From NCBI GenBank assembly GCA_041906305.1, contig JAYRJL010000002.1:62001-126000 (forward strand): a stretch of DNA of 64,000 bases, in the 5' to 3' direction. How positions within the stretch are numbered: position 1 is the first letter of the stretch; every line of letters begins with the position of its first letter. Positions 26,635 to 34,976 of this stretch are shown one piece after another. Position numbers and translations under genes: made by a program. The notes below the pieces were generated by a model that saw only the letters and a program-made list of their open reading frames with translations, made no database searches and was not told where the DNA came from. The DNA comes from SHVZ01 sp041906305. Its GTDB lineage: Bacteria > Pseudomonadota > Alphaproteobacteria > SHVZ01.

Positions 26635-27386
26635 CAGTAGGTCGAGCGGCCGCCGGTGATGTCGAAGACCGCGCCGGTGGTGAACGAGCAGTCCTCCGAG
26701 GCGAGCCAGGCGACCATCGCCGCGATCTCGTCGACCTCGACGAAGCGGCCCATCGGGATGCGCGAGAGCATGTAGTCGATATGCTCCTGCTTCATCTGCT
26801 TGAAGATGTCGGTCTTGGCCGCCGCCGGCGTCACGCAGTTCACCAGCACGCCGTTCTGCGCCAGCTCCTTGCCGAGCGACTTGGTCAGCGCGATCAGGCC
26901 GGCCTTGGAGGCGGAGTAGTGCGAGGCGTTCGGGTTGCCTTCCTTGCCCGCGACCGAGGCGATGTTGACGATGCGGCCGTATTTGCGGGCGAGCATGCCC
27001 GGCACGACGCCGCGGGCACAGAGATAGGGCCCGATCAGGTTCACGTCGACGACCTGCTTCCAGACCTTGGGGTCGAGTTCCCAGGTCTTGCCGTTGCCGC
27101 CGGTGATGCCGGCGTTGTTGACCAGGATCGCGAGCGGCCCCAAGGCGGCCTCGGTGCCCTTCACCGCCGCCTCGATCGAGGCGAGATCGACCACGTCGAC
27201 CTTCTGGGTGTCGACCTTGCCCTTCTTCGAGAGCTGGGCCTTGGCCTCCTCCATCGCCTTCGGATCGACGTCCCAGAGCGCCACCGAGGCGCCGGAGGCG
27301 AGGAAGCGCTCGGCGATGGCATAGCCGATGCCACGGGCGCCGCCGGTGATCGCCGCGACGCGGCCTTTCAGATCGATCTGGTTCAT
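26634..27386 (-). CDS. SDR family oxidoreductase
   Basis: A 250-residue FabG-like short-chain dehydrogenase with all canonical motifs: TGGARGIG for cofactor, NNAG, catalytic Ser in NIASVAGKEG and Tyr-Lys in YSASK. An Asp after strand 2 (LWDVDP) suggests NAD(H) preference. The family branch resembles sugar and 2-keto-3-deoxy sugar acid dehydrogenases rather than fatty-acid FabG. It is translationally coupled to the Ldh2-family gene downstream. In contrast to the SDR at 13.8 kb, its active site is complete. Confidence 0.88.
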   Translation of the reverse strand: MNQIDLKGRVAAITGGARGIGYAIAERFLASGASVALWDVDPKAMEEAKAQLSKKGKVDTQKVDVVDLASIEAAVKGTEAALGPLAILVNNAGITGGNGKTWELDPKVWKQVVDVNLIGPYLCARGVVPGMLARKYGRIVNIASVAGKEGNPNASHYSASKAGLIALTKSLGKELAQNGVLVNCVTPAAAKTDIFKQMKQEHIDYMLSRIPMGRFVEVDEIAAMVAWLASEDCSFTTGAVFDITGGRSTY

Positions 27387-27519
27387 GGAGGATCCTGGAT
27401 GAAAAGGAAGGCGATAGGATTTCCGAATAGCGGAGCCCGATCAAGCCGTTCGCGCACCCGCTGAAAGGTGATCGATCCGATGGCCCGGCGGCGATATCTT
27501 CCGGCTGGCAGGAGGGGTC

Positions 27520-28389
27520 ATGCGGGGCAAGGTGACGGTTCTGGCCGGGCTGGTCCTGGCCACGATGGTTTCGGCGGCTTCGGCGCAGACCAGGCCGGTG
27601 ACGCTGCGCTTCAAGGCGATGGTCGGAAACGAGCCCTTCGCCTGCGGCAAGAGCTACGACGGCATCGGCACCGCCAAGGCGCGGATCACTCCCCAGGATT
27701 TCCGCTTCTACGTCTCCGAGGTCAAGCTGGTCGACCGTGCCGGCAGGGCGGTTCCGGTCGACCTGACACAAGACCGCAAATGGCAGCACCGCGACGTGGC
27801 CCTCCTTGACTTCGAGGACAAGTCGGGCCCCTGCCTCAACGGCACGTCCGAGACCAACCTGATGGTCCGGGGGACGGTGCCGGCCGGCGACTACACGGGC
27901 GTCCGCTTCACGCTCGGCGTGCCGTTCGGTCTCAACCACGAGGACGCGCTGCTGGCCTACTCGCCGCTGAACCTGAGTGGCCTCTTCTGGAGCTGGCTCG
28001 GCGGCTACAAGTTCCTCCGCCTCGACATGGCGGTATCCAAGGGACCGGGCTTCGTCGTGCACCTCGGATCAACCGCCTGCCAGCCTGCCGGCGGCATGGC
28101 GATGGGCGGACATGCCGGCCACGGGCGCGCCGTCGGCGCCGCCACCCAGCGCCCGGCCAGGTGCGACAATCCGAACCGTCCGACCGTCGCCTTCGCCGCC
28201 TTCGATCTGGACAAGGATGTGATCGTCGCCGACATCGCGGCCCTGCTGTCGAAGACGGACGTGACCGTCAACCAGCCGGACACCGCGCTCGGCTGCCTCT
28301 CCGCGCCCGACGACAAGGACTGCACCGGGGTGATGGCGGCCTTCGGCCTGCCGACCGGCACGCAGAGCCTCTTCCGCCTCGATCGATGA
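27520..28389 (+). CDS. mbnP: MbnP-like copper-associated periplasmic protein
   Basis: A 289-residue exported protein (signal cut near SAASAQ) of the MbnP family, earlier called metallo-mystery pair four-Cys protein. Six Cys are at 42, 105, 187, 215, 259 and 268. The KWQHRDVALLDFED segment contains Trp88, in the place where the methanotroph protein carries a Trp that its partner oxidises to kynurenine. A Met/His/Gly-rich loop (GGMAMGGHAGHG, 191-202) could add copper ligands. AGGAGGGG precedes the ATG. The stop overlaps the start of the diheme partner by four bases. Copper binding is inferred from the family. Confidence 0.9.
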   Translation: MRGKVTVLAGLVLATMVSAASAQTRPVTLRFKAMVGNEPFACGKSYDGIGTAKARITPQDFRFYVSEVKLVDRAGRAVPVDLTQDRKWQHRDVALLDFEDKSGPCLNGTSETNLMVRGTVPAGDYTGVRFTLGVPFGLNHEDALLAYSPLNLSGLFWSWLGGYKFLRLDMAVSKGPGFVVHLGSTACQPAGGMAMGGHAGHGRAVGAATQRPARCDNPNRPTVAFAAFDLDKDVIVADIAALLSKTDVTVNQPDTALGCLSAPDDKDCTGVMAAFGLPTGTQSLFRLDR

Positions 28390-29516
28390 TCCGTCTGGTC
28401 GTCATCGCGGCGCTGCTTCTGTGCATCGGCGGGGCGCGTGCCGAGGAGTATGTCTGGCGCATCCCGGACTGGCTGCCGAAGCCGGCGGTGCCCGAGGGCA
28501 ACGCGATGTCGACGGCCAAGGCCGAGCTTGGCCGCCATCTCTTCTACGAGAAGCGGCTCTCGCTCGACGGCACCTTCTCCTGCGCCACATGTCATAGGCA
28601 GGAGCTCGCCTTCACCGACGGCAAGGCCCGCTCGGTCGGCGTCACCGGCGAGGTTCATCCACGGAGCGCGATGTCGCTGGCCAACGTCGCCTACAACCCG
28701 GTGCTGACCTGGGCCAACCCGCTGCTGAGGATGCTCGAGAACCAGGCGCTGGTACCGATGTTCAACGAGCAGCCGGTCGAGATGGGCCTCGCCGGCCGCG
28801 AACAGGCCGTGCTCGGCCTGCTCAATGCCGATCCGCTCTATCGCGAGCTGACGCGGGCTGCCTTCCCCGACGACGCGAGCGGCGACGTCACGCTGCCGAA
28901 GATCGCGATGGCGATCGCCACCTTCGAGCGCACGCTCATCTCGGCGAATGCGCCGTACGACCGCTATCGCTTCGGCCGTGACCAGACCGCGATCTCGGAC
29001 TCGGCAAAGCGCGGCGAGGCGCTGTTCTTCTCCGAGAGGTTCGAGTGCCATCACTGCCATGGCAGCCTCAACCTCAACGACAACGTGGTTCACGAGCGGA
29101 CGCAGTTCATCGAGATCGCCTTCCACAACACCGGCCTCTACAACATCGGCGGCACCGGCAACTATCCGCCGTTCAATGCCGGCGTCGCCGAGGTCACCGG
29201 CCGGCCAGAGCATGTCGGCCTGTTCCGGGCACCCACGCTCCGCAACGTGGCCCTGACCGCGCCCTACATGCACGATGGCAGCATCGCCACGCTGGAGGAG
29301 GTCATCGACCACTACGCCTCCGGCGGCCGGACGATCGCCTCCGGCCCCTATGCCGGCGTGGGCTCGCAGCACCCGAACAAGGACCTGTTCGTGGCCGGCT
29401 TCAGGATCACCCCGGACGAGCGCGCCGACCTGATCGCGTTCCTCCGTGCGCTCACCGACGAAGACTTCATCAAGGATCCGCGCTTCGCCGCCCCCTTTGC
29501 TGGCTCAAGGAAGTAA
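28386..29516 (+). CDS. mbnH: MbnH-like diheme enzyme of the bacterial cytochrome c peroxidase/MauG family
   Basis: A 376-residue periplasmic protein with signal sequence and two c-type heme motifs, CATCH (66-70) and CHHCH (221-225). The APYMHDGSI segment (292-300) is the conserved region near the second heme in cytochrome c peroxidase and MauG-like enzymes. MbnH from a methanotroph uses a bis-Fe(IV) state to convert a Trp of MbnP to kynurenine. The ATGA overlap with mbnP shows obligate co-expression. No methanobactin precursor or mbnB/C genes are nearby, so this is the stand-alone MbnPH type. Confidence 0.92.
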   Translation: MIRLVVIAALLLCIGGARAEEYVWRIPDWLPKPAVPEGNAMSTAKAELGRHLFYEKRLSLDGTFSCATCHRQELAFTDGKARSVGVTGEVHPRSAMSLANVAYNPVLTWANPLLRMLENQALVPMFNEQPVEMGLAGREQAVLGLLNADPLYRELTRAAFPDDASGDVTLPKIAMAIATFERTLISANAPYDRYRFGRDQTAISDSAKRGEALFFSERFECHHCHGSLNLNDNVVHERTQFIEIAFHNTGLYNIGGTGNYPPFNAGVAEVTGRPEHVGLFRAPTLRNVALTAPYMHDGSIATLEEVIDHYASGGRTIASGPYAGVGSQHPNKDLFVAGFRITPDERADLIAFLRALTDEDFIKDPRFAAPFAGSRK

Positions 29517-29842
29517 GGGCCAAGAGTCAGGGTCCGGCCGAAGTAACGAGGTCCCAGTCCCGAAGTGATTGCGCCAAGCATTCCTGGCCGGCGGTGGTTT
29601 CTCACAACCGCGTTAACCACATTGAATGTACGGGATTTTTACCTCTGAACGCTCGCAGGCCGGGTTTTCGGGTTGCAACCTTCGCCATCGCCTCGTAGGT
29701 ATCCGATCGGCTAGGCTCGGGCTTAGCCGCGACCTACAGGCTGCGGGCCGCGTCAGAACGCGGGTCCCGGCCTTCTCGATCAGGATCGCTACAAAACAGG
29801 CCGGTCCCGTCTCAACGGATCGACCCGGGAGGAATGTGTCGG
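29517..29842. other. Gap between mbnH and folE
   Basis: About 325 bases without a supported gene. It must contain the folE promoter, but no -35/-10 pair stands out. There is no strong terminator after mbnH. The GGGAGGA at 29827-29833 is the ribosome-binding site that decides the folE start. Confidence 0.5.
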
Positions 29843-30466
29843 ATGCCTGCGCCCAAGAAGACTGCGCCCAAGAAGAGCCTGAAGCCCTCTCGGGCCGAAG
29901 CCGAGGAAGCGATCCGCGTCCTGCTGCGCTGGACCGGCGACGACCCGTCGCGCGAAGGCCTTCATGACACCCCGGCCCGCGTCTGCCGTGCCTACGAGGC
30001 CTACGGCTCGGGCTACGGCGCCGACCCCGAAGAGATTCTGTCGCGCACCTTCTCCGAGACCGAGGGCTACGACGAGATGGTCGTGCTCCGCGACATCCGT
30101 CTCGAGAGCCATTGCGAGCACCACTTGGCGCCGATCATCGGCAAGGTGCACGTGGCCTACCTGCCGCGGAACCGCGTCGTCGGCATCTCCAAGCTCGCCC
30201 GCGTCGTCGACGCCTATGCGAAGCGCCTGCAGATCCAGGAGAAGCTGACCGCGCAGATCGCCGGCGCGATCGAGAGCGCGCTGAAGCCGCGCGGCGTCGC
30301 CGTCGTCATCGAGGCGATCCACCACTGCATGACCACCCGCGGCGTCCACAAGCCGGGCACCTCGATGGTCACCAGCAAGATGACCGGCGCCTTCCGCGAC
30401 GATCCCTCGACCCGCCGCGAGTTCCTCTCGCTGATCGGGTCGGTCCAGCACACCTCGCGCGAATAG
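29843..30466 (+). CDS. folE: GTP cyclohydrolase I
   Basis: First enzyme of tetrahydrofolate (and queuosine) synthesis: GTP to dihydroneopterin triphosphate. The 207 residues have zinc ligands Cys91, His94 and Cys162, with the same spacing as the E. coli enzyme, in SHCEHHLAP and HHCMTTRGV. The lysine-rich N-terminus (KKTAPKKSLKP) is a non-conserved extension. An ATG at 29834 is too close to the GGGAGGA site, so I chose 29843. The zinc-dependent FolE1 form implies no zinc-sparing variant is needed. It converges with btuB. Confidence 0.96.
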   Translation: MPAPKKTAPKKSLKPSRAEAEEAIRVLLRWTGDDPSREGLHDTPARVCRAYEAYGSGYGADPEEILSRTFSETEGYDEMVVLRDIRLESHCEHHLAPIIGKVHVAYLPRNRVVGISKLARVVDAYAKRLQIQEKLTAQIAGAIESALKPRGVAVVIEAIHHCMTTRGVHKPGTSMVTSKMTGAFRDDPSTRREFLSLIGSVQHTSRE

Positions 30467-30485
30467 AGGCTACGGCGGCGCGCCT

Positions 30486-32384
30486 TCAGGGCGCGGCGTC
30501 GTACCTCACCTTCACGCCGACGAACACGCCGAGGCCCGGCCGCTCGAAGCCGGTCGGGTCCTGGACTTGCTTGTCCGTCAGGTTCTCGACGCGACCGAAC
30601 AGGGTCGTCCGCTGGTTGAGCTCGTGCGTGCCGGCGAGATTGATCACCGTATAGGACGGTGCCGTCAGCCGCTGGACCGAGAAGTCGCGGTTCCCGTCGA
30701 CGCGCGCGCCGATATGGAGCGTGCTCAGGCTCAGCGTCGAGTCCTCGGTCATCTGCCAGGTCGCCGACAGCGTCGCCTTGTGCTTCGGGCGACGCAGCAG
30801 CGCGTTGCCGGTCTCGTTGTCGCGCGCCTCGGTGTAGGTGTGGTCGCCGCGGAGCGTCAGGTGCGGCGTCACGGCGAACGAGACGAAGGACTCGATCCCG
30901 AAGGTCGTCGCCGACGGCCGGTTCTCCAGCGAGGTGAAGCTGGCGTTGGTCGTGATCAGATCGTCGATGTCGTTATGGAAGTAGGTGGCCCCGAAGCGAA
31001 GCCGTCCCTTCATCATGGCCTGCTCGAATCCGGCATCGTAGCCGGTGCTGCGCTCGGGCTTCAGGTTGGGGTTGGCAAAGAAGTTGAACGCCGGGTAGCT
31101 GACGAACAGCTGCGACAGGCTGGGCGCCTTGAAGCCGGTGCCGTAGCTGGCCTTGAGCCGCGTGTCGGTCGCCTCCAAGCGATAGCTGGGTGCGATCCGC
31201 CAGGTGGTGACGCCGCCGAAGCGGTCGTTGTCGTCGTGGCGCAGGCTGACGCTGTTGTAGAGCGCACCGCCGAAGACCGAGTCCAGCTGGACGAAGCCGG
31301 CGCTCGTGTCGTTCTCGGCCCGGGTCGAGCGATCGTCGAGCTTGTCGGTCGCGGCTTCGAGCCCGCCGATCAGGCTGTGCCCCGGCACGAGCTGGTATGT
31401 CCCCAGCCAGTCGACCTTGGTCCGATCGCCCGTGTAGGCCGTGTCGGGCGTGAAGGCGTCGATGCCGCGGATCTCCCGGTCGTGCTCGGTATAGGAGACG
31501 CCGAGGCGCTGCTCGAAGCCCTCGAAGCTGCGATGCGCCGCTTCCAGCCGCGTCAGCGCCATCGTGTTCAGCGAACGGCTCTGCGCGGTGGCCGGCGTCG
31601 CCGGGAATGTCGAGAAATCGTCACCGGTGAAGCGGAGCGACGCATCCACGTAGCGTGCGACGAACCCCAGATCGAAGTCGTCGCTGAGCTTCGCGCCGAG
31701 CCGGGTCGAGAGCGTCAGGTTGTCGGCCTTGTCGCCGATCCGCGCGCGTCCCGCCGGCAGCAGCGAGAGCGGCGTCACCGGCGTGTCGCCCGCATGGAGA
31801 TGCGCCGCGTCGAACGCATAGGTGAAGCGGCCGGTGGCGCCACTCAGTCCCGCCGCCATGTTCAGGGTCTCGAAGGAGCCGCCTTCGATCGCCGCGGTCG
31901 CCCGCGCCAGTCCCTTCCCTCTCTTCGTCACGATGTTGATGACGCCGCCGATCGCGTCCGAGCCGTAGAGGCCGGACTGCGGCCCCCGCACGACCTCGAT
32001 CCGCTCGACATCCGATGTGAGGAGGTTGCCGAAATCGAAGGCGCCGTTGGCGGTCGACGGATCACCGACGTCGATGCCGTCGATCAGAACCTTGGCGTGG
32101 TTGGTGTTGGTGCCGCGGAGCGAGACCGTGGTCGAGCCGCCCGGCCCGCCGTTCTGAATCACGCTGATGCCGGGGATGGTCCGCAGCACGTCGGGCACGG
32201 TGCGCTGCTGCCTGAGTTCGATGTCCTCCGACGTCACGACCGTGACGGTGCTGCCGACCTGGTCGATCGGCACCTCGCGCCGGTTCGGCGTGACGGTGAT
32301 GACGAGAGGATCGGCGAACGCCGGCACGGCGACGCCGAGAACGAACGCGGCCCCGAGGGCCGACTGCTTGATGAGGGAACGCAC
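30486..32384 (-). CDS. btuB: TonB-dependent outer-membrane corrinoid receptor (BtuB-like)
   Basis: A 632-residue β-barrel receptor with a signal sequence, a TonB box (LVITVTPNR), a plug domain with SLRGTNTNHAKVLIDG and RIEVVRGPQSGLYGSDAIGG, and a C-terminus ending in alternating aromatic residues. The box is close to that of BtuB. Start GTG at 32384, preceded by GAGG. A cobalamin riboswitch upstream on the same strand gives the substrate assignment. It should deliver corrinoids to the BtuF-like protein encoded 10 kb away. It converges with folE, with 19 bases between the stops. Confidence 0.92.
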   Translation of the reverse strand: MRSLIKQSALGAAFVLGVAVPAFADPLVITVTPNRREVPIDQVGSTVTVVTSEDIELRQQRTVPDVLRTIPGISVIQNGGPGGSTTVSLRGTNTNHAKVLIDGIDVGDPSTANGAFDFGNLLTSDVERIEVVRGPQSGLYGSDAIGGVINIVTKRGKGLARATAAIEGGSFETLNMAAGLSGATGRFTYAFDAAHLHAGDTPVTPLSLLPAGRARIGDKADNLTLSTRLGAKLSDDFDLGFVARYVDASLRFTGDDFSTFPATPATAQSRSLNTMALTRLEAAHRSFEGFEQRLGVSYTEHDREIRGIDAFTPDTAYTGDRTKVDWLGTYQLVPGHSLIGGLEAATDKLDDRSTRAENDTSAGFVQLDSVFGGALYNSVSLRHDDNDRFGGVTTWRIAPSYRLEATDTRLKASYGTGFKAPSLSQLFVSYPAFNFFANPNLKPERSTGYDAGFEQAMMKGRLRFGATYFHNDIDDLITTNASFTSLENRPSATTFGIESFVSFAVTPHLTLRGDHTYTEARDNETGNALLRRPKHKATLSATWQMTEDSTLSLSTLHIGARVDGNRDFSVQRLTAPSYTVINLAGTHELNQRTTLFGRVENLTDKQVQDPTGFERPGLGVFVGVKVRYDAAP

Positions 32385-32393
32385 GGGACGAGA

Positions 32394-32422
32394 CCTCGCG
32401 GCGAACGTGATCCGTCACCGCG
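32394..32422 (-). promoter_or_regulatory. Riboswitch expression platform of btuB
   Basis: On the minus strand CGCGG (32422-32418) can pair with CCGCG (32401-32397), and the second arm runs into GAGG (32397-32394), the Shine-Dalgarno site nine bases before the GTG. The surrounding text TTCGCGGTGACGG matches the platform of the other riboswitch at 22589, which points to a common mechanism. Confidence 0.65.
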
Positions 32423-32457
32423 AACCGAGGCTGGCGCCCACCTTCAGAGGGCTCCGG

Positions 32458-32665
32458 TCTCCATCAGGGCACCCCGCCCGATGTGCTCGCGCATGACCAC
32501 GGCGATGGCAGGTCTCCTGGCTCGCGGGTCCTAGCCTTGCGCCGCCTTCCCGGGTTTCCCAGTGGCACGAGGGCGCAAGGCTCGCCGCTTACAGTTGCGG
32601 GGGCAGCCGCGGGGTCGGCCGAAGCCTCACCGCGTTCCCATTGAATCCCCGAAGGGAACCATCGG
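32458..32665 (-). promoter_or_regulatory. Cobalamin riboswitch upstream of btuB
   Basis: Read on the minus strand: GGTTCCC near 32660, GGGAACGCGGTGAGG near 32635, L5 loop CCCCCGCAACTGT near 32600, and B12 box GAGCCAGGAGACCTGCC at 32523-32507. The L13 hairpin at 32483-32461 has an eight-pair stem with one bulge and GCGGGG in the loop region, complementary to the L5 loop. All hallmarks of the class are present. Confidence 0.94.
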
Positions 32666-32696
32666 CGCGGAAGCTAGCCGAACTCCGCCCCGGTGC

Positions 32697-32915
32697 CTAG
32701 AAGAAGACGTTGATGACGATGATCGCGGCCAGGATCGCTCCACCCAGGATCGCCATCAGCAGGTTCCAGGTGCCCGTCGAGGCGCGATAGCTCGGCTGGA
32801 AACGGATCAGCCGGCCCAGATCCAGATTGGTCTGGAGGCGACGGTTCAATGCCTCGCGCGCCTCCGCTCCTTGCGCGGCGAGCACGAGATCGTTGGGCTT
32901 GTTCGAGCCTGCCAT
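32697..32915 (-). CDS. Small tail-anchored membrane protein, unknown
   Basis: A 72-residue protein I do not recognise. The first 45 residues are polar (with RLIRFQPSYRASTGTWN at the membrane border), then one hydrophobic helix, LLMAILGGAILAAIIVINVF, ends the protein. GGGAGAAG lies upstream of the ATG, so it is likely a real gene. It is directly upstream of the btuB riboswitch on the same strand and divergent, with 43 bases, from the FAD oxidoreductase. It may share a promoter with the riboswitch transcript. Confidence 0.65.
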   Translation of the reverse strand: MAGSNKPNDLVLAAQGAEAREALNRRLQTNLDLGRLIRFQPSYRASTGTWNLLMAILGGAILAAIIVINVFF

Positions 32916-32958
32916 GCGGCTTCTCCCGTCTGTCCGCCTACTTTACACTCGATCCCCG

Positions 32959-34275
32959 ATGAGCGCCCGAATCTTCGCGCCCGACTTCAAGGAGACGCCC
33001 TACTGGTGGGAGGCGGCCGATCCGGGCCAGGCCTCGCCGCCGGAGACGCCGGCCGTGCCTGAGAAGACCGACGTCGCCATCGTCGGCGGCGGCTATGCCG
33101 GGCTCTCCTGCGCGCTCGAGCTCGCGCGACGCAACATCTCCTGCACGGTCTTCGATGCCGAGGCGATCGGCTACGGCGCCTCCTCGCGCAACGGCGGCAT
33201 GGTCTCTGGCGGGATCAATCTCGGCAAAGGCATCGACCTGACTGCAACGTTCGGCCACGAACGCGCCAAGGGAATGCTCGACGAAGCCGCGCAATCCTAT
33301 GGCCATGTCGAGCAGATCCTGGAGCGCGAGGGCATCAACGCGCACTACCAGCGCGTCGGTCGGTTCGTCGGCGCCCATAGCCGCCAGCAATTCGGCATGC
33401 TCGAACGCCGCGCCGCGTCGCTCGCCGAGACGGGCCAGTCGGCCGAGGTCATCCCGGAGCCGCGCCAGCGCGAGGAAGTCGGCACCGACTTCTATCGCGG
33501 TGGCATCGTCATCCATCGCTCAGGCGGGCTTCACCCGGCACTCTATGTCCGCGGTCTCGCCGATGCGGCCCGGAAGGCCGGCGCCCAGCTGATCGGCCAT
33601 ACGCGGGTCGAGGCGATCTCCGGCGCGCAAGGGCGCTTCCTGCTGGCGACGCCGCGCGGCAACGTCGAGGCGCGCGAGGTCATGATCGCGACCAACGGCT
33701 ATACCGGGGCGGTCACGCCCTGGATCCGCCGGCGACTGATTCCCGTCGCGAGCTTCATCGTGGCCACCGAGGAGCTTCCGGAGAAGCTCGCGGCCGAGCT
33801 GATCCCGAAGCGCCGCATGATCGTCGACACCAAGCGAATCCTTTTCTACTTCCGGCTTTCACCCGACGGCCGGCGCCTGATTTTCGGCGGCCGGGCTCGC
33901 TTCACCCCGACCAGCGCGAAGACCAGCGCGCCGATCATGCATCGCTTCATCACGACGATCTTCCCGCAGCTCGCCGACATCAGGCTCACTCACGCCTGGA
34001 ATGGAAACGTGGCGTTTTCCTTCGACTTCATGCCGCATCTCGGCATGAACGAGGGCATGCACTACGCCGTCGCCTGCAACGGCTCCGGCGTCATCATGCA
34101 GACTTGGCTCGGCCATCAGGTCGCGCTCAAGATCGCCGGCGGCACCAACCGCGTGTCCGCGTTCGACGGATTGGGATTCCCGACACGCCCGCTCTACGGC
34201 GGCCGGCCCTGGTTCCTGCCAGCCGTCGGAGCCTGGTACCGCCTGCGCGACAGGATTGATCGCTGGCTCGACTGA
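32959..34275 (+). CDS. FAD-dependent amine/amino-acid oxidoreductase (DAO family)
   Basis: A 438-residue flavoprotein. The dinucleotide motif IVGGGYAGLSCALELARR is at 41-58, and GYGASSRNGGMVSGG follows, typical of PuuB/OrdL-like γ-glutamylputrescine oxidases and glycine/sarcosine oxidase relatives. The C-terminal part has GGRARFTPT and the flavin-binding WNGNVAFSFDFMPHLG region. Substrate unknown: a secondary amine or amino acid is likely. It starts 43 bases from the divergent small membrane protein gene, so promoters overlap. Confidence 0.87.
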   Translation: MSARIFAPDFKETPYWWEAADPGQASPPETPAVPEKTDVAIVGGGYAGLSCALELARRNISCTVFDAEAIGYGASSRNGGMVSGGINLGKGIDLTATFGHERAKGMLDEAAQSYGHVEQILEREGINAHYQRVGRFVGAHSRQQFGMLERRAASLAETGQSAEVIPEPRQREEVGTDFYRGGIVIHRSGGLHPALYVRGLADAARKAGAQLIGHTRVEAISGAQGRFLLATPRGNVEAREVMIATNGYTGAVTPWIRRRLIPVASFIVATEELPEKLAAELIPKRRMIVDTKRILFYFRLSPDGRRLIFGGRARFTPTSAKTSAPIMHRFITTIFPQLADIRLTHAWNGNVAFSFDFMPHLGMNEGMHYAVACNGSGVIMQTWLGHQVALKIAGGTNRVSAFDGLGFPTRPLYGGRPWFLPAVGAWYRLRDRIDRWLD

Positions 34276-34340
34276 GCCGTTGACCTCCCCCAAGCTGTTG
34301 ATATGTTGCGCCCGGGTGCGACTAGCCCTGGGGAGTCGAT

Positions 34341-34970
34341 ATGGTGCGCGCGATCCTCGCGCTTCTGGCGGTGGCGGTCTTGTCCGCCTGCGCCGCGCGC
34401 GCTCCCGCGCCTCCGCCACCTGCTGCCGCCGCTCCTCAGGACCAGAGCTTTCTCGCCTGTCAGCAGGGACTCAACGGGTCGGGCGCGATGTTCGAAGCGC
34501 TGCGCCCGATGACCACGCCGAACGGCTGCGGCTTCACCGAAGGCGTCAAGGTCACCGCGGTTCCGTCGGCACTGAACCAGCCGGTGGTCATCGCCTGCCC
34601 CACCGCGCTTGCGCTCACCCGCTTCGACCTCGACGTTCTGCAGCCGGCGGCGATGCAGCACTTCGGCAAGCGCGTCGCCAAGATCCATCATGTCGGCGGC
34701 TACACCTGCCGCGGCATCGCCGGATCGCGCAAGTGGAGCCAGCACGCCTTCGGCAATGCGATCGACGTGATCGGCTTCGATCTGACCGACGGCACGCGCA
34801 TCCTGGTCAGCCGCGACTGGCGCGCGAAGGGTGCCCGCGCCAACTTCCTCCACGACGTCGCGCGCGGCGCCTGCCAGGTGTTCCGGGTCGTGCTGACGCC
34901 GGCCTATGACAAGGCGCATCACGACCACTTCCATCTCGACACCGGCCCCGACCGTCTCTGCGGGATCTGA
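34341..34970 (+). CDS. Extensin-like (VanY-superfamily) lipoprotein
   Basis: A 209-residue protein with lipobox LSAC (Cys17), a Pro/Ala-rich linker and an extensin-like C-terminal domain. The domain holds SQHAFGNAIDV and HHDHFHLD, the His/Asp zinc-binding pattern of D,D-carboxypeptidase-like peptidases. It probably cuts or binds peptidoglycan peptides while anchored in the outer membrane. GGGGAG precedes the ATG. It is followed after six bases by a CPBP protease gene, so the two are probably one transcript. Confidence 0.83.
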   Translation: MVRAILALLAVAVLSACAARAPAPPPPAAAAPQDQSFLACQQGLNGSGAMFEALRPMTTPNGCGFTEGVKVTAVPSALNQPVVIACPTALALTRFDLDVLQPAAMQHFGKRVAKIHHVGGYTCRGIAGSRKWSQHAFGNAIDVIGFDLTDGTRILVSRDWRAKGARANFLHDVARGACQVFRVVLTPAYDKAHHDHFHLDTGPDRLCGI

Positions 34971-34976
34971 CGTGCC

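Noticed and set aside
26635..28062. Upstream half of a long minus-strand frame around the Ldh2 gene
   Set aside because: Only the last 354 residues match a protein family; the rest is antisense to mbnP or out of frame with the SDR gene.
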